Positions 1 through 7,297 of a DNA stretch of 12,576 bases are shown here, piece after piece. Numbering within the stretch: position 1 is the first letter of the stretch; every line of letters starts with the position of its first letter. The notes under the pieces were generated by a model that saw nothing but the letters and a program-made list of their open reading frames with translations, was not told where the DNA came from and ran no database searches. This stretch comes from an uncultured Clostridium sp. (lineage in GTDB: Bacteria > Bacillota > Clostridia > TANB77 > CAG-508), in the NCBI GenBank assembly GCA_946495905.1, contig CAMMEP010000042.1, positions 1 through 12,576 on the forward strand, read 5' to 3'. A program made the translations under genes and the position numbers.

Positions 1-87
1 GGTGCAGATGGCCGGAATCGAACCGGCACGGTTTATTCAACCGCAGGATTTTAAGTCCTGTGCGTCTGCCAGTTCCGCCACATCTGC
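1..87 (-). tRNA. tRNA-Leu (anticodon UAA)
   Basis: Read on the minus strand this is a class II tRNA. The acceptor stem pairs GCAGATG (81-87) with CATCTGC (4-10). The anticodon arm is CAGGA-CTTAAAA-TCCTG, giving anticodon TAA, which reads UUA leucine codons. A long variable arm (GCGGTTGAATAAACCGT) and a canonical T arm with GGTTCGATTCC follow, and the long variable arm fits a leucine tRNA. Bases 1-3 supply discriminator A and the first CC of the 3' end; the final A of CCA, if encoded, lies outside the window. A good promoter sits 22 nt upstream of the 5' end. Confidence 0.97.
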
Positions 88-108
88 ATATTTGAACTGA
101 CAAGAATT

Positions 109-138
109 ATTTTACTACTTTTCATAGCTATTTGTCAA
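109..138 (-). promoter_or_regulatory. Promoter of tRNA-Leu
   Basis: On the minus strand TTGACA (133-138) is followed after 18 bases by TAAAAT (109-114), a near-consensus vegetative sigma promoter. It ends about 22 nt before the tRNA 5' end. The -35 box lies at the centre of a 9-bp inverted repeat (124-145). Confidence 0.75.
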
Positions 139-145
139 TAGCTAT
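124..145. repeat. Perfect 9-bp inverted repeat over the tRNA -35 box
   Basis: ATAGCTATT and AATAGCTAT are separated by four bases (TGTC on the plus strand). The palindrome surrounds and includes the TTGACA -35 hexamer of the tRNA promoter. It could be an operator or coincidental AT-rich symmetry; no T-tract follows it, so a terminator role is unlikely. Confidence 0.6.
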
Positions 146-169
146 CTCCAAAAAAATTCAATTTTTTCT

Positions 170-439
170 GCAGAATTGGTTACTGTTCAGTGTGATTTTT
201 TATTTAAAGTCTTAGTAGGATGTATATTTAGAAAATTTTGAAGTACCGCGCAGCGACCAAACGAGCTTTGTAAAAGCGAGTGCGAGTTGGAGCAACCTAG
301 CACAATTTTAAAAATTTATTTTTTAAAATTGTGGTTAGATGGTTGCGACCAGTAAGGTACAAGAAATTTGAGAAATATGCATCCTACTAAGACGAAGAAC
401 GCACTTTACGCTGAGCAGTAACCAGAATTGCAATTCTGC
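170..439. repeat. About 270-nt imperfect palindrome, MITE-like or structured RNA
   Basis: This non-coding stretch folds on itself over nearly its whole length. The arms, outside to inside, are 170-177 with 432-439, 178-190 with 411-423 (one G-U type mismatch), 209-229 with 373-393 (21 positions, one G-U type mismatch), and 243-247 with 356-360. The interior holds a GCTTT/AAAGC mini-hairpin, GCAACC/GGTTGC, and a perfect 14-bp stem 301-314 with 320-333 around loop TTTAT. No reading frame of substance is present. The nested stems suit either a miniature inverted-repeat mobile element or a folded RNA. It also ends 17 bases from the rubredoxin stop codon and could end that transcript. No clear target-site duplication was seen, and the identity is unknown. 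Confidence 0.7.
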
Positions 440-455
440 TTATATTTATTTTTTC

Positions 456-596
456 TTACTCTTCTACTTTTACGAAGCTACTCTTTGGCACTCCACATAA
501 TGGGCAAACCCAATCTTCTGGTAAATCTGCAAACTTCACTGCTTCAACAGCATCATCATAAATATAGCCACAAGCTACACATTTATATTTATCCAT
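456..596 (-). CDS. Rubredoxin, short-loop type (46 aa)
   Basis: A small one-electron carrier binding a single iron by four cysteines. The translation begins MDKYKCVACGYIYDD and contains PEDWVCPLCGVPK. The ligands are C6 and C9 (CxxCGY) and C31 and C34 (CPLCG). Usual rubredoxins have 52-54 residues; this one lacks several residues in the loop between the two cysteine pairs, as does the known 45-residue Desulfovibrio desulfuricans protein. Aromatic core residues Y4, Y11, Y13 and W29 are in place. The ATG at 594-596 follows AGGAGG (604-609) with good spacing. In anaerobes rubredoxins commonly donate electrons to superoxide or peroxide reductases; no such partner is adjacent, so the partner here is unknown. 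Family assignment is very secure. Confidence 0.95.
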   Translation of the reverse strand: MDKYKCVACGYIYDDAVEAVKFADLPEDWVCPLCGVPKSSFVKVEE

Positions 597-717
597 CTTT
601 TTTCCTCCTTCCTTCTTTTTTCTCAATAATGCTTTCCTATTCTCCAGTAGATTACTTTACTTGGTCTTTTTTCAAATATTAAGCATTCACTATTTTTGTA
701 TAATATTAATATTGCAT

Positions 718-747
718 ATTCTATCATAATCTATACTATAATTTCAA
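718..747 (-). promoter_or_regulatory. Putative rubredoxin promoter
   Basis: On the minus strand TTGAAA (742-747) is followed after 18 bases by TAGAAT (718-723), preceded by TGA as an extended -10. It lies just past the HU terminator and would give a leader of about 115 nt. The region 597-820 contains only this promoter, the ribosome binding site and the terminator. Confidence 0.5.
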
Positions 748-784
748 GAAAAAAAATAAAGATATAGGAGATAATCCCCCTATA
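747..784 (-). terminator. Intrinsic terminator after HU
   Basis: On the minus strand stem TATAGG/CCTATA (763-768 with 779-784), extended by a G-C pair, is followed by a T-rich tract at 747-760. It lies 36 bases past the HU stop codon. Confidence 0.7.
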
Positions 785-820
785 CCTTATATGAATTCAT
801 ATATTTATATAAATCTTGAA

Positions 821-1099
821 TTATTTTTTATTTACTAATTCTTTTAATGCTTTTCCTGCTTTGAATACAGGTGCTTTTGAAGCTGGTATTTTTATTTCTT
901 CTTTAGTTTGTGGGTTTCTACCTTTTCTAGCAGCTCTTTTTCTTACTTCGAAAGATCCAAATCCAACTAATTGAACTTTATCTCCTTTAACTAATGCTTC
1001 TGTTACAACATCTATAAAAGCGTTTAATGTTGCTTCTGCATCTTTTTTTGTGTCTCCTGTTTTTGCTGCGATAGCTGCGATTAATTCTGATTTGTTCAT
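821..1099 (-). CDS. hup: HU family DNA-binding protein (92 aa)
   Basis: Histone-like nucleoid protein that dimerises and bends DNA without strong sequence preference. The protein starts MNKSELIAAIA and has the HU layout: helical dimerisation half (1-40), the KVQLVGFGSFEVR saddle strand (41-53), and the DNA-intercalating arm with the RNP tip at 61-63 (Pro63 in the standard position), ending in lysines. The length of 92 matches the family. An ATG two codons upstream (1103-1105) exists, but AGGAGG lies only two bases from it and eight from the ATG at 1097-1099, so the downstream start is preferred. In Firmicutes an HU gene often sits beside spoVB-like and mazG genes; the flippase upstream agrees, and no mazG lies between them. 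A terminator follows. Confidence 0.97.
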   Translation of the reverse strand: MNKSELIAAIAAKTGDTKKDAEATLNAFIDVVTEALVKGDKVQLVGFGSFEVRKRAARKGRNPQTKEEIKIPASKAPVFKAGKALKELVNKK

Positions 1100-1222
1100 T
1101 TTCATTACCTCCTATAAGATTTTCGTATGTAGACTGTAAACGCTATCTACTACTATCAATATTCTCCAAAGTTCTATAAAATCCTTCTTTTTTTTATTAA
1201 TTTTTGCATATTACTACATTTT

Positions 1223-2872
1223 TTAATAAATTTTTAAAAATTTTAAAACCTTATAGATAATATTTCCATATGGTAGGATTTTAATTTCCTCTTCCGAAAA
1301 TACTCGTAGTATTAATATTAAAATTGCATAAATTACTACAGCTACTATTAATGCTACTATTATACACAAGTTATGGGAAATTATACGTAATAAATTCTGA
1401 TAAGTAAAAACTAAACAAATAGCCATCATAATAGTTGCAATAAATGGCTTTGCAAAAGTTTTTGGTTCAAAATGTATTTTCATATTTTTTTGCATAATCC
1501 AAAATTCTATAATACATGTAACAATGTGATACACTACCGTAGAAAATGCTGCTCCCGCTGTTCCTCCTAGTATAAAGGTGTCTGGATTAATTTTTACTAA
1601 GATAGTATTTAATATTAGTTTTATTACAGAACCTATACTCAAACAAATTGCTGGTATAATTGTTTTTCCTAATCCATGTAAAACGGAATTTACATTTTGA
1701 CTAAGCATCATAAATGTAATAGATATAGCGCTTATTTGTAGCAAAAATGCTCCTTCTGGTTGATTAGGAAATAATAAATTTAAAATAGGCTCTGCTAAAA
1801 GAATAAATACTACTGTGCTTGGCAAACCAATTAAAAGGGACACCAGAATGGAAAATTTTACTTTTCTTTTTGCAGCTGAAAAATTCCCACTAGCTTTTGC
1901 AGCTGAAACGCTTGGTATTAAGATGCTAGAAAAAGCAGCATTAAAAGAAAGTGGAAATGCAATTAACGTGTCTACTTTTCCCGTTAGAATTCCATATTGA
2001 AGTGTTGCATCAGTCTCTGACATGAAGTTCTTTAGCCCTCTTACAATTGTCATGGAATCTATATTTTTATTAATTCCACCTAAGATGGGTGCTACTGACA
2101 TTGGAATTGATACTGATACAATGTCTTTTATTGTTTTTCTTATTCCTCTATATTGATAGTTCACACTATGTTTTATTTCATTTGCAATTTCCTTTTTTAC
2201 ACTCTTGTAATATTTATATAAATACATAAAGCAAATTATTTCGGATAAAGTTGTAGCCACAGCTGCTCCTGCTGCCATTACTCTCGTATCTAGACCTGTA
2301 CTTTGAGCTATAAATTCTATTAGACCAATAGTAATAATTGTTCTAAAAACTTGCTCTATTGTTTGTGAATTTGCTCCCACATTTAAATTTTCTCTTCCAT
2401 TAAAATATCCTTTAATTACAGATGTAATGGATACAAAGAATATGGATGGTGAAAGTGCTAGCAAACTTAATTCTGCTTCTGGAATTTGAATTAGCTGACA
2501 TGCAATATAGTGTGAAAACAAAAATAGAATTATGGAGCATCCAAATCCAATAACTCCAAAAGTTATTATAGCAATTCGAAATACTTTATGTGCTCCTTTG
2601 CTGTCCCCTATTGCTAATCTTTCAGAAACTAATTTAGAAACAGCATTTGGAATTCCAATAGAAGATAACGTAAGGAATAATGTATAAATCTGGAATGCAC
2701 TAGAATAAATTGCATTTCCTTCATCTCCAAATCCCTCTCTATTGGTTAAATAAATTTTATTAATAACACCAATAATTTTTATAAAAAGGTGGGCTGTAAG
2801 TAAAACAATTATGTTTTTTATAAAACTAGATTTTTTTAATTTTCTTTTATCCTTGTCTTTTAATTTTTTCAT
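1223..2872 (-). CDS. SpoVB/MurJ-like polysaccharide or lipid II flippase (549 aa)
   Basis: Polytopic membrane protein of the MVF/MATE-like flippase superfamily, which includes MurJ, SpoVB and O-antigen flippases that move undecaprenyl-linked sugars across the membrane. After a lysine-rich N-terminus (1-15), a first helix with the family-typical phrase HLFIKIIGVINKIYLTNREG begins. About 14 hydrophobic segments follow, with SSIGIPNAVSKLVSER near residue 75 and PLSFNAAFSSILIPSVS near residue 310, both characteristic of SpoVB-type proteins. The length suits the family. No strong ribosome binding site precedes the ATG, so expression may be modest or the start uncertain. The neighbouring HU gene on the same strand, about 120 bases downstream, matches the spoVB-HU order seen in Firmicutes, and no terminator was seen between them. 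The precise substrate (peptidoglycan precursor, spore cortex or capsule) cannot be told from sequence. Confidence 0.88.
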   Translation of the reverse strand: MKKLKDKDKRKLKKSSFIKNIIVLLTAHLFIKIIGVINKIYLTNREGFGDEGNAIYSSAFQIYTLFLTLSSIGIPNAVSKLVSERLAIGDSKGAHKVFRIAIITFGVIGFGCSIILFLFSHYIACQLIQIPEAELSLLALSPSIFFVSITSVIKGYFNGRENLNVGANSQTIEQVFRTIITIGLIEFIAQSTGLDTRVMAAGAAVATTLSEIICFMYLYKYYKSVKKEIANEIKHSVNYQYRGIRKTIKDIVSVSIPMSVAPILGGINKNIDSMTIVRGLKNFMSETDATLQYGILTGKVDTLIAFPLSFNAAFSSILIPSVSAAKASGNFSAAKRKVKFSILVSLLIGLPSTVVFILLAEPILNLLFPNQPEGAFLLQISAISITFMMLSQNVNSVLHGLGKTIIPAICLSIGSVIKLILNTILVKINPDTFILGGTAGAAFSTVVYHIVTCIIEFWIMQKNMKIHFEPKTFAKPFIATIMMAICLVFTYQNLLRIISHNLCIIVALIVAVVIYAILILILRVFSEEEIKILPYGNIIYKVLKFLKIY

Positions 2873-2949
2873 ATTTAATCTTATTCGCTATTTTTATATT
2901 TATAACGAAAAAAAACCAACATTTTTAGCGACTTTTTTTGCAAAAACTA

Positions 2950-2978
2950 TTGTATTTTTCCCCATTTTATAGGATAAT
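2950..2978 (+). promoter_or_regulatory. Promoter of the VirD4/TraG-like gene
   Basis: TTGTAT (2950-2955) and GATAAT (2973-2978) are separated by 17 bases and lie about 40 bases before the TTG start at 3019. This is the only evident plus-strand promoter in the window. Confidence 0.6.
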
Positions 2979-3018
2979 ATATATGTATGATTTTATTATT
3001 TTGAAAGTGGTGAAATAA

Positions 3019-5376
3019 TTGAAATATATAGATAAATTTCTGAATTTTTTAAAAACGGATAGAAATACTTTTGCAACTTATATTCTAACATTAATTTCCG
3101 CTTATATCCTTGTAGATAGATTAGTAGAATTAATGTTTATGATATTTACAGGAGTGGCCTATTCCTATTGGGGACCAATTGAATATACATTAGCGTTTGC
3201 CTGTGTTGTATTTGCTTTTTATTTTTCTTTTGGTTCCAAATTTGCAAAAGCGGATATTGATAAGTTAAGGTTCTTTAATACTTATATAATTACCTTATAC
3301 ATATTAACAGTATCCTTTGTGGTACAAGGAATAAATTCCCTTGCTTGGACATTTATTCTATCGGCTCCAAATTATCCAGAAATTGTAATGGAATATTCAA
3401 ATTTATTTAGGCCAGCATTTACAGCACTTTCTTTGTATATTCCACTTGTAAGTTTTTATAAGGTATTTAAATGGCTTACATTTACCATTAACGATACCAA
3501 AGATCTTAAAGATTCCATCTTTGACTATGGTGGTATTAGTTTAGCTGGAAAGCCAAAAGACACTGGAAAATATTCTTGCGAAGTTATGCTTTGCGTTGAT
3601 ACAGAATCTGGTGAAGATGTTGTCATTCCAGAAACAAAGAGATTAGAATCCTTCTTGGTAGTAGGTGTATCTGGTTCAGGAAAAACAACTATGATTTATG
3701 AACCAATGATAGCTAGAGATTTAGATAGAAAATATTTCTTTAGAGAAATTTCAAAGGAAATGGGATTTACTGCATTAAAAACTGGTATTGCAAATCTTAA
3801 TTGTCCTTATGATAATAATTATATAAATGAAAACTTTACATTAGATATGTTAACTCCTAATCCGGATAAAGCTGATTTATATAATGCTTATATGAAGAAA
3901 ATGATATTAAGCTCTTCTGGTGGAAAATATATTTATCGAGATTTTGGTTTAACCTATTTATCTGCAGATTATGATTCAATTGAACGTGTTTTAAATGTAG
4001 CTAAAAATTATAAAATTAAAGTTAATTTAATTGATCCTAATAATGCAGATTCACCAGGTATGAACCCATTTGTATATGAGGACCCTATCAAAACAGGTAT
4101 GGCAATTTCTTCTGTTTTAAAAGGTTTATATTCATCTAGTAGACCAGACTTAAAACAAGCCTTTCGTGAAAATGCCTCTATCCAAATTATTGAAAATCTT
4201 TCTATTTTATTGAAAGAGATGTATCCTAGATTAAATAATGGCGATTTACCAAGTTTAGAGGATATGCTTAATATGATGAATGACTTTTCTTTAGTAGAAA
4301 ATATGTGTAATGAAATGAAAGCTATTCCAGAACTTGCGGACAAGTATAAAATACTGATTAAATATTTTGAAAATAATTTTTACTTAGATGGAAAGGACCT
4401 AGATTTTACAAAACAATCTGTATTTACTGCTTCTGCAGAATTAGACAATTTATTAAGATATCCAGGTGTTAAAAATATTTTATGTAATAGAACAAATAAT
4501 ATTGAATATGATAAAGTATTAGCAAATGGTGAAATTACTTTTGTATGTACCAGAAGAGGAGACTTAGGAGCCAATGCTCATAAAGCATTTGGTATATTCT
4601 TCTTATTGTTAATGCAACAATCGGTACTTTCAAGACCAGGAAATGATAATACAAGAATTCCACATTTCTTATATATAGATGATTTTCCAGAATACTTGTG
4701 TAAAGCAATTGAGCCAATATTTACTGTATATAGAAAATATAAAGTTGGTAATATTTTATCTGCACAAACTTTATCTCAATTAAATGGAGAAGAAACTGGT
4801 AACTTTAAAGATGAAATATTAGCAAACTGTATTAATAAAGCAATCTTTGGAAATGCACTTCCAGAAGATGTACAATGGTGGGAAACAGAATTGCAACAAA
4901 AAAGAGAATGGACATGGAGTAGTAGCTATAATACAGATTCTAGCAAAGATAATTATGGATATGATCCAAAATATGGAAATATTGAATATAAATGGAAGCC
5001 TAATTATGCAGCTGGTAAAGTAATGGCATTAAAAAGTAAACAAATTTTATTTAAAGTAAAAGATAGTAAAGGAAAAAGCTATGTTGCAAAAGGAAAATTA
5101 GATTTCTTAGAAGCAAAATATAAAGAGCCTAAACATCCAAAAGAATATAATTTTGAAAAGTTTACAAACGGCATTACTTCAGATAATATTAAGAGAAAAG
5201 CTATCAGCTATAAAAACAGAGGAAACTTTGCAGCAGCAACCGCAGATAATGATTCTGTGAATACTAATCTAGAAGTTGACCCAATTCAAACAGATAGTAC
5301 AGATTCAAAATATTTCTTAGATAATGATGATGCAATTATATTTGATTTAAATAAAAAGAAAAATGGAGATAATTAA
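3019..5376 (+). CDS. Membrane-anchored VirD4/TraG-type coupling ATPase (785 aa)
   Basis: Resembles type IV secretion coupling proteins, hexameric ATPases that feed DNA or protein into a conjugation channel. The N-terminal part has about four hydrophobic segments (around 20-45, 52-72, 88-115, 135-152). Walker A GVSGSGKTT is at 216-224. KVNLIDPNNADSPGMNPF at 334-351 matches the coupling-protein segment that normally reads DPxxSxxxNPL. PHFLYIDDF at 548-556 is Walker B, with Asp-Asp where VirD4 proteins usually have Asp-Glu. NILSAQTLSQL at 578-588 matches the Q-rich sensor motif. The C-terminal tail from about 690 is hydrophilic and low in complexity. The start is TTG at 3019, after a GTGGTGA-like ribosome binding site. 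No relaxase, VirB4 or pilus gene is nearby; the convergent replication-relaxation-like gene is the only mobile-type neighbour. The class is fairly secure, the cargo unknown. An FtsK/HerA-type pump is a less likely alternative. Confidence 0.8.
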   Translation: MKYIDKFLNFLKTDRNTFATYILTLISAYILVDRLVELMFMIFTGVAYSYWGPIEYTLAFACVVFAFYFSFGSKFAKADIDKLRFFNTYIITLYILTVSFVVQGINSLAWTFILSAPNYPEIVMEYSNLFRPAFTALSLYIPLVSFYKVFKWLTFTINDTKDLKDSIFDYGGISLAGKPKDTGKYSCEVMLCVDTESGEDVVIPETKRLESFLVVGVSGSGKTTMIYEPMIARDLDRKYFFREISKEMGFTALKTGIANLNCPYDNNYINENFTLDMLTPNPDKADLYNAYMKKMILSSSGGKYIYRDFGLTYLSADYDSIERVLNVAKNYKIKVNLIDPNNADSPGMNPFVYEDPIKTGMAISSVLKGLYSSSRPDLKQAFRENASIQIIENLSILLKEMYPRLNNGDLPSLEDMLNMMNDFSLVENMCNEMKAIPELADKYKILIKYFENNFYLDGKDLDFTKQSVFTASAELDNLLRYPGVKNILCNRTNNIEYDKVLANGEITFVCTRRGDLGANAHKAFGIFFLLLMQQSVLSRPGNDNTRIPHFLYIDDFPEYLCKAIEPIFTVYRKYKVGNILSAQTLSQLNGEETGNFKDEILANCINKAIFGNALPEDVQWWETELQQKREWTWSSSYNTDSSKDNYGYDPKYGNIEYKWKPNYAAGKVMALKSKQILFKVKDSKGKSYVAKGKLDFLEAKYKEPKHPKEYNFEKFTNGITSDNIKRKAISYKNRGNFAAATADNDSVNTNLEVDPIQTDSTDSKYFLDNDDAIIFDLNKKKNGDN

Positions 5377-5422
5377 TAAAATAAAACTCTAAGACTTTAT
5401 TCGTCTTAGAGTTTTATTTTAT
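5376..5422. terminator. Bidirectional terminator, perfect 20-bp stem
   Basis: Arm 5376-5395 pairs without mismatch with 5403-5422 around loop TTTATTC. The core is ACTCTAAGAC/GTCTTAGAGT flanked by A and T tracts, so it works as an intrinsic terminator on either strand. It touches the stop codon of the plus-strand ATPase (ending 5376) and contains the stop codon of the minus-strand gene (5419-5421), separating the convergent genes. Confidence 0.92.
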
Positions 5423-6354
5423 ATTCCTAACAATTTAACTTCTACATTTTCCATTTTATATTTTCCATCTTCTAATTTAAATTCAACTAAAGTCTTGTCT
5501 AGTGTTTCCTCATTTTGTCTTAAATCAGTGGAAAAATATAACTTAATTTTGCTTATCTCTACTTTATTTATTACTATTGTTTTAAATGTTTCTGCCATAT
5601 GTTTTTCATCTTCACAAATAAGAATAAGTTGTGGCATTGAACTAAACCCAGAATCTCCTGGTAAGAAATTATCGTAGAAATCATTATATAATCTCATTTT
5701 TTCTACTAATTTCTTTTCCCAATCTTCTTCTCTTCTTATTACTTCAAATAAAAATTCTATCGATTTTTTATTCTTCGTTAATTTTACACTACCACCTGTT
5801 GCCTTAAATGTTTTTCCTGTTTGCTTTGCTGTAATAGCAGGTTTAACTGTATAAGAATCAAAAGCTTTTACTTTTCTTAAATAAGCAATAATTGTTTGGT
5901 TTCCAGCAAGTCTTTTCTTAATCATTGGTACTGGTTTTGTATTATCGGTTGGTTGCCATTTGCATTCAATTCCTCGTGAATTAAGCAAATATTTTCCCAT
6001 TTTTTCTAAGCAATATATTCTATAAATTCCTTTACCATCTTCTGCTTTAAAATAATATCTAGTAAGTATTTTAGATTTTATTAATTGGTCTAGCTTATTA
6101 TTTAATTTATCTTGTGATGCAATTTCAATGTTCTTCCATTGTAGCATTTGATACAACTGTCTTGAAGTGATAAATTCAAATTCATTTACTAATTCTAATA
6201 TTTTAAAATGTAAATCATTAATATGACCTATATTTATCTTATGTATAATTTGATTCATGGAAACATATCCATCTTTTCCATCAAATGTTTTAATTTCTCC
6301 TTCTCTTACTGCAAAAGGTGATACTACCGCCTTTATTTCATTATCTTCTACCAT
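5419..6354 (-). CDS. Replication-relaxation-like winged-helix protein (311 aa)
   Basis: Resembles the replication-relaxation family of predicted DNA-binding proteins found mostly on conjugative plasmids and integrative elements. A winged-helix region covers about 45-125: HFKILELVNEFEFITSRQLYQMLQ forms the helix-turn-helix entry, DKLNNKLDQLIKSKILTRYYF the recognition part, and YRIYCLEKMGKYLL the wing typical of the family. The remainder (about 150-311) is a mixed alpha/beta domain with SIEFLFEVIRREEDWEKKL and PQLILICEDEKHMAETF, where the family often has a nuclease-like or partner-binding fold; no catalytic residues can be assigned. The ATG follows GAGGAGAG. It has its own promoter and converges on the VirD4-like gene, suggesting a functional pair. 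Fair confidence in the family, low in the function. Confidence 0.65.
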   Translation of the reverse strand: MVEDNEIKAVVSPFAVREGEIKTFDGKDGYVSMNQIIHKINIGHINDLHFKILELVNEFEFITSRQLYQMLQWKNIEIASQDKLNNKLDQLIKSKILTRYYFKAEDGKGIYRIYCLEKMGKYLLNSRGIECKWQPTDNTKPVPMIKKRLAGNQTIIAYLRKVKAFDSYTVKPAITAKQTGKTFKATGGSVKLTKNKKSIEFLFEVIRREEDWEKKLVEKMRLYNDFYDNFLPGDSGFSSMPQLILICEDEKHMAETFKTIVINKVEISKIKLYFSTDLRQNEETLDKTLVEFKLEDGKYKMENVEVKLLGI

Positions 6355-6433
6355 ATAAACATCTCTCCTCTTTTTTTGGTATACTCTAATGTGAAAATGT
6401 ACTACATCCTCGCATTATTCTTCACATATTCTT

Positions 6434-6462
6434 ATTTTACCACATTTTTCTAAAATGTACAA
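6434..6462 (-). promoter_or_regulatory. Promoter of the replication-relaxation-like gene
   Basis: On the minus strand TTGTAC (6457-6462) and TAAAAT (6434-6439) are exactly 17 bases apart. The spacer carries an ACATTTT-AG-AAAAATGT inverted repeat, and the word GTACATTTT (plus-strand AAAATGTAC) occurs at 6452-6460 and again at 6394-6402 in the leader, so a repressor operator is plausible. Confidence 0.65.
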
Positions 6463-6477
6463 CCTATAACGGAAAAG

Positions 6478-6498
6478 TCTCACAGTAACACTGTGAGA
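6478..6498 (-). terminator. Hairpin after rluB
   Basis: TCTCACAGT/ACTGTGAGA forms a perfect 9-bp stem with a three-base loop just past the rluB stop codon. The minus-strand run after it is only ACTTTTCC, a short T-tract, so termination may be partial. Confidence 0.75.
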
Positions 6499-6499
6499 A

Positions 6500-7219
6500 C
6501 TAATCGGATAATAGTTTTGATACTTCCTTATCTGTCAAGTATCTCCACTCTCCAATTTTTAAATTCTTTACACTAATATTTTCTATCTTACTTCTGTGCA
6601 ATGCTAATACTTTTCTTCCTATTGCTTGGCACATCTTTCTTACTTCCCTATTTTTTCCTTCGTGTATAGTTATTTCTATTCTTGATAAATCTTTTTCTTT
6701 ATCTGTTTTTAATATTTTTACTTTTGCCTTACCAGATATATAGTTTTCGATTCTTACTCCTTGTTTTAGTTGTTCTATCTCCTCTTCTGTTACGATTCCT
6801 TTTACAGTTACTTGATAAGTTTTCTCTATTTCATACTTTGGATGTGTCACACGATAGATAAACTCGCCATCATTGGTAAGTATTAATGCTCCTGATGTAT
6901 ACATATCTAACCTTCCCACTGGTAATATTCTTTCTTTTACTTTTACTAAATCTAGTACTGTATCTCGTTGGAATTGGTCTCTTGTGGTTGTTACATACCC
7001 TATTGGTTTATTTAGCAAAATATATACTTTCTTTTCTTGTTTTCCTATTTTATTTCCATTACATATTACTTCGTCTTTATCTGGATTAACTTTTATTCCT
7101 AATTCTGTTACCACTTTTCCATTTATTTGAACTTTTCCTTGTAAAATTAACTCTTCTGCTTTTCTTCTTGAAGCAATCCCTGCTTCTGCTATATATTTTT
7201 GCAATCGTATTTCACTCAA
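6500..7219 (-). CDS. rluB: 23S rRNA pseudouridine synthase, RluB/RsuA family (239 aa)
   Basis: Converts a specific uridine in 23S rRNA to pseudouridine. An S4 RNA-binding domain is at 3-50 (RLQKYIAEAGIASRRKAEELI), followed by the RsuA/RluB/E/F catalytic domain. The hallmark GRLDMYTSGALILTNDG lies at 102-118 with catalytic Asp105, and KPIGYVTTTRD at 71-81 and EGKNREVRKMCQAIG near 187-201 are also family motifs. Length and S4 domain favour RluB, the usual Firmicutes member, though RsuA (16S target) cannot be wholly excluded. The start is TTG at 7217-7219, eight bases from AAGGAG; no closer ATG fits. An extended -10-like TGGTATAAA (7274-7279) in the 78-base gap from rluD may give it its own promoter. 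It ends at the hairpin 6478-6498. Confidence 0.92.
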   Translation of the reverse strand: MSEIRLQKYIAEAGIASRRKAEELILQGKVQINGKVVTELGIKVNPDKDEVICNGNKIGKQEKKVYILLNKPIGYVTTTRDQFQRDTVLDLVKVKERILPVGRLDMYTSGALILTNDGEFIYRVTHPKYEIEKTYQVTVKGIVTEEEIEQLKQGVRIENYISGKAKVKILKTDKEKDLSRIEITIHEGKNREVRKMCQAIGRKVLALHRSKIENISVKNLKIGEWRYLTDKEVSKLLSD

Positions 7220-7297
7220 AAAACGATTCTCCTTTCTTTTTTACATATGAGATAATCTATTTCTTGTTACTATTTTATACCAGTCTCAGAATTGTAA

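Noticed and set aside
428..682. Plus-strand frame of 84 codons
   Set aside because: It is the antisense shadow of the rubredoxin gene, which has a strong ribosome binding site and four conserved cysteines.
4008..4717. Three minus-strand frames inside the VirD4-like gene
   Set aside because: They lie opposite a well-supported coding frame with recognisable ATPase motifs and show no family features or ribosome binding sites.
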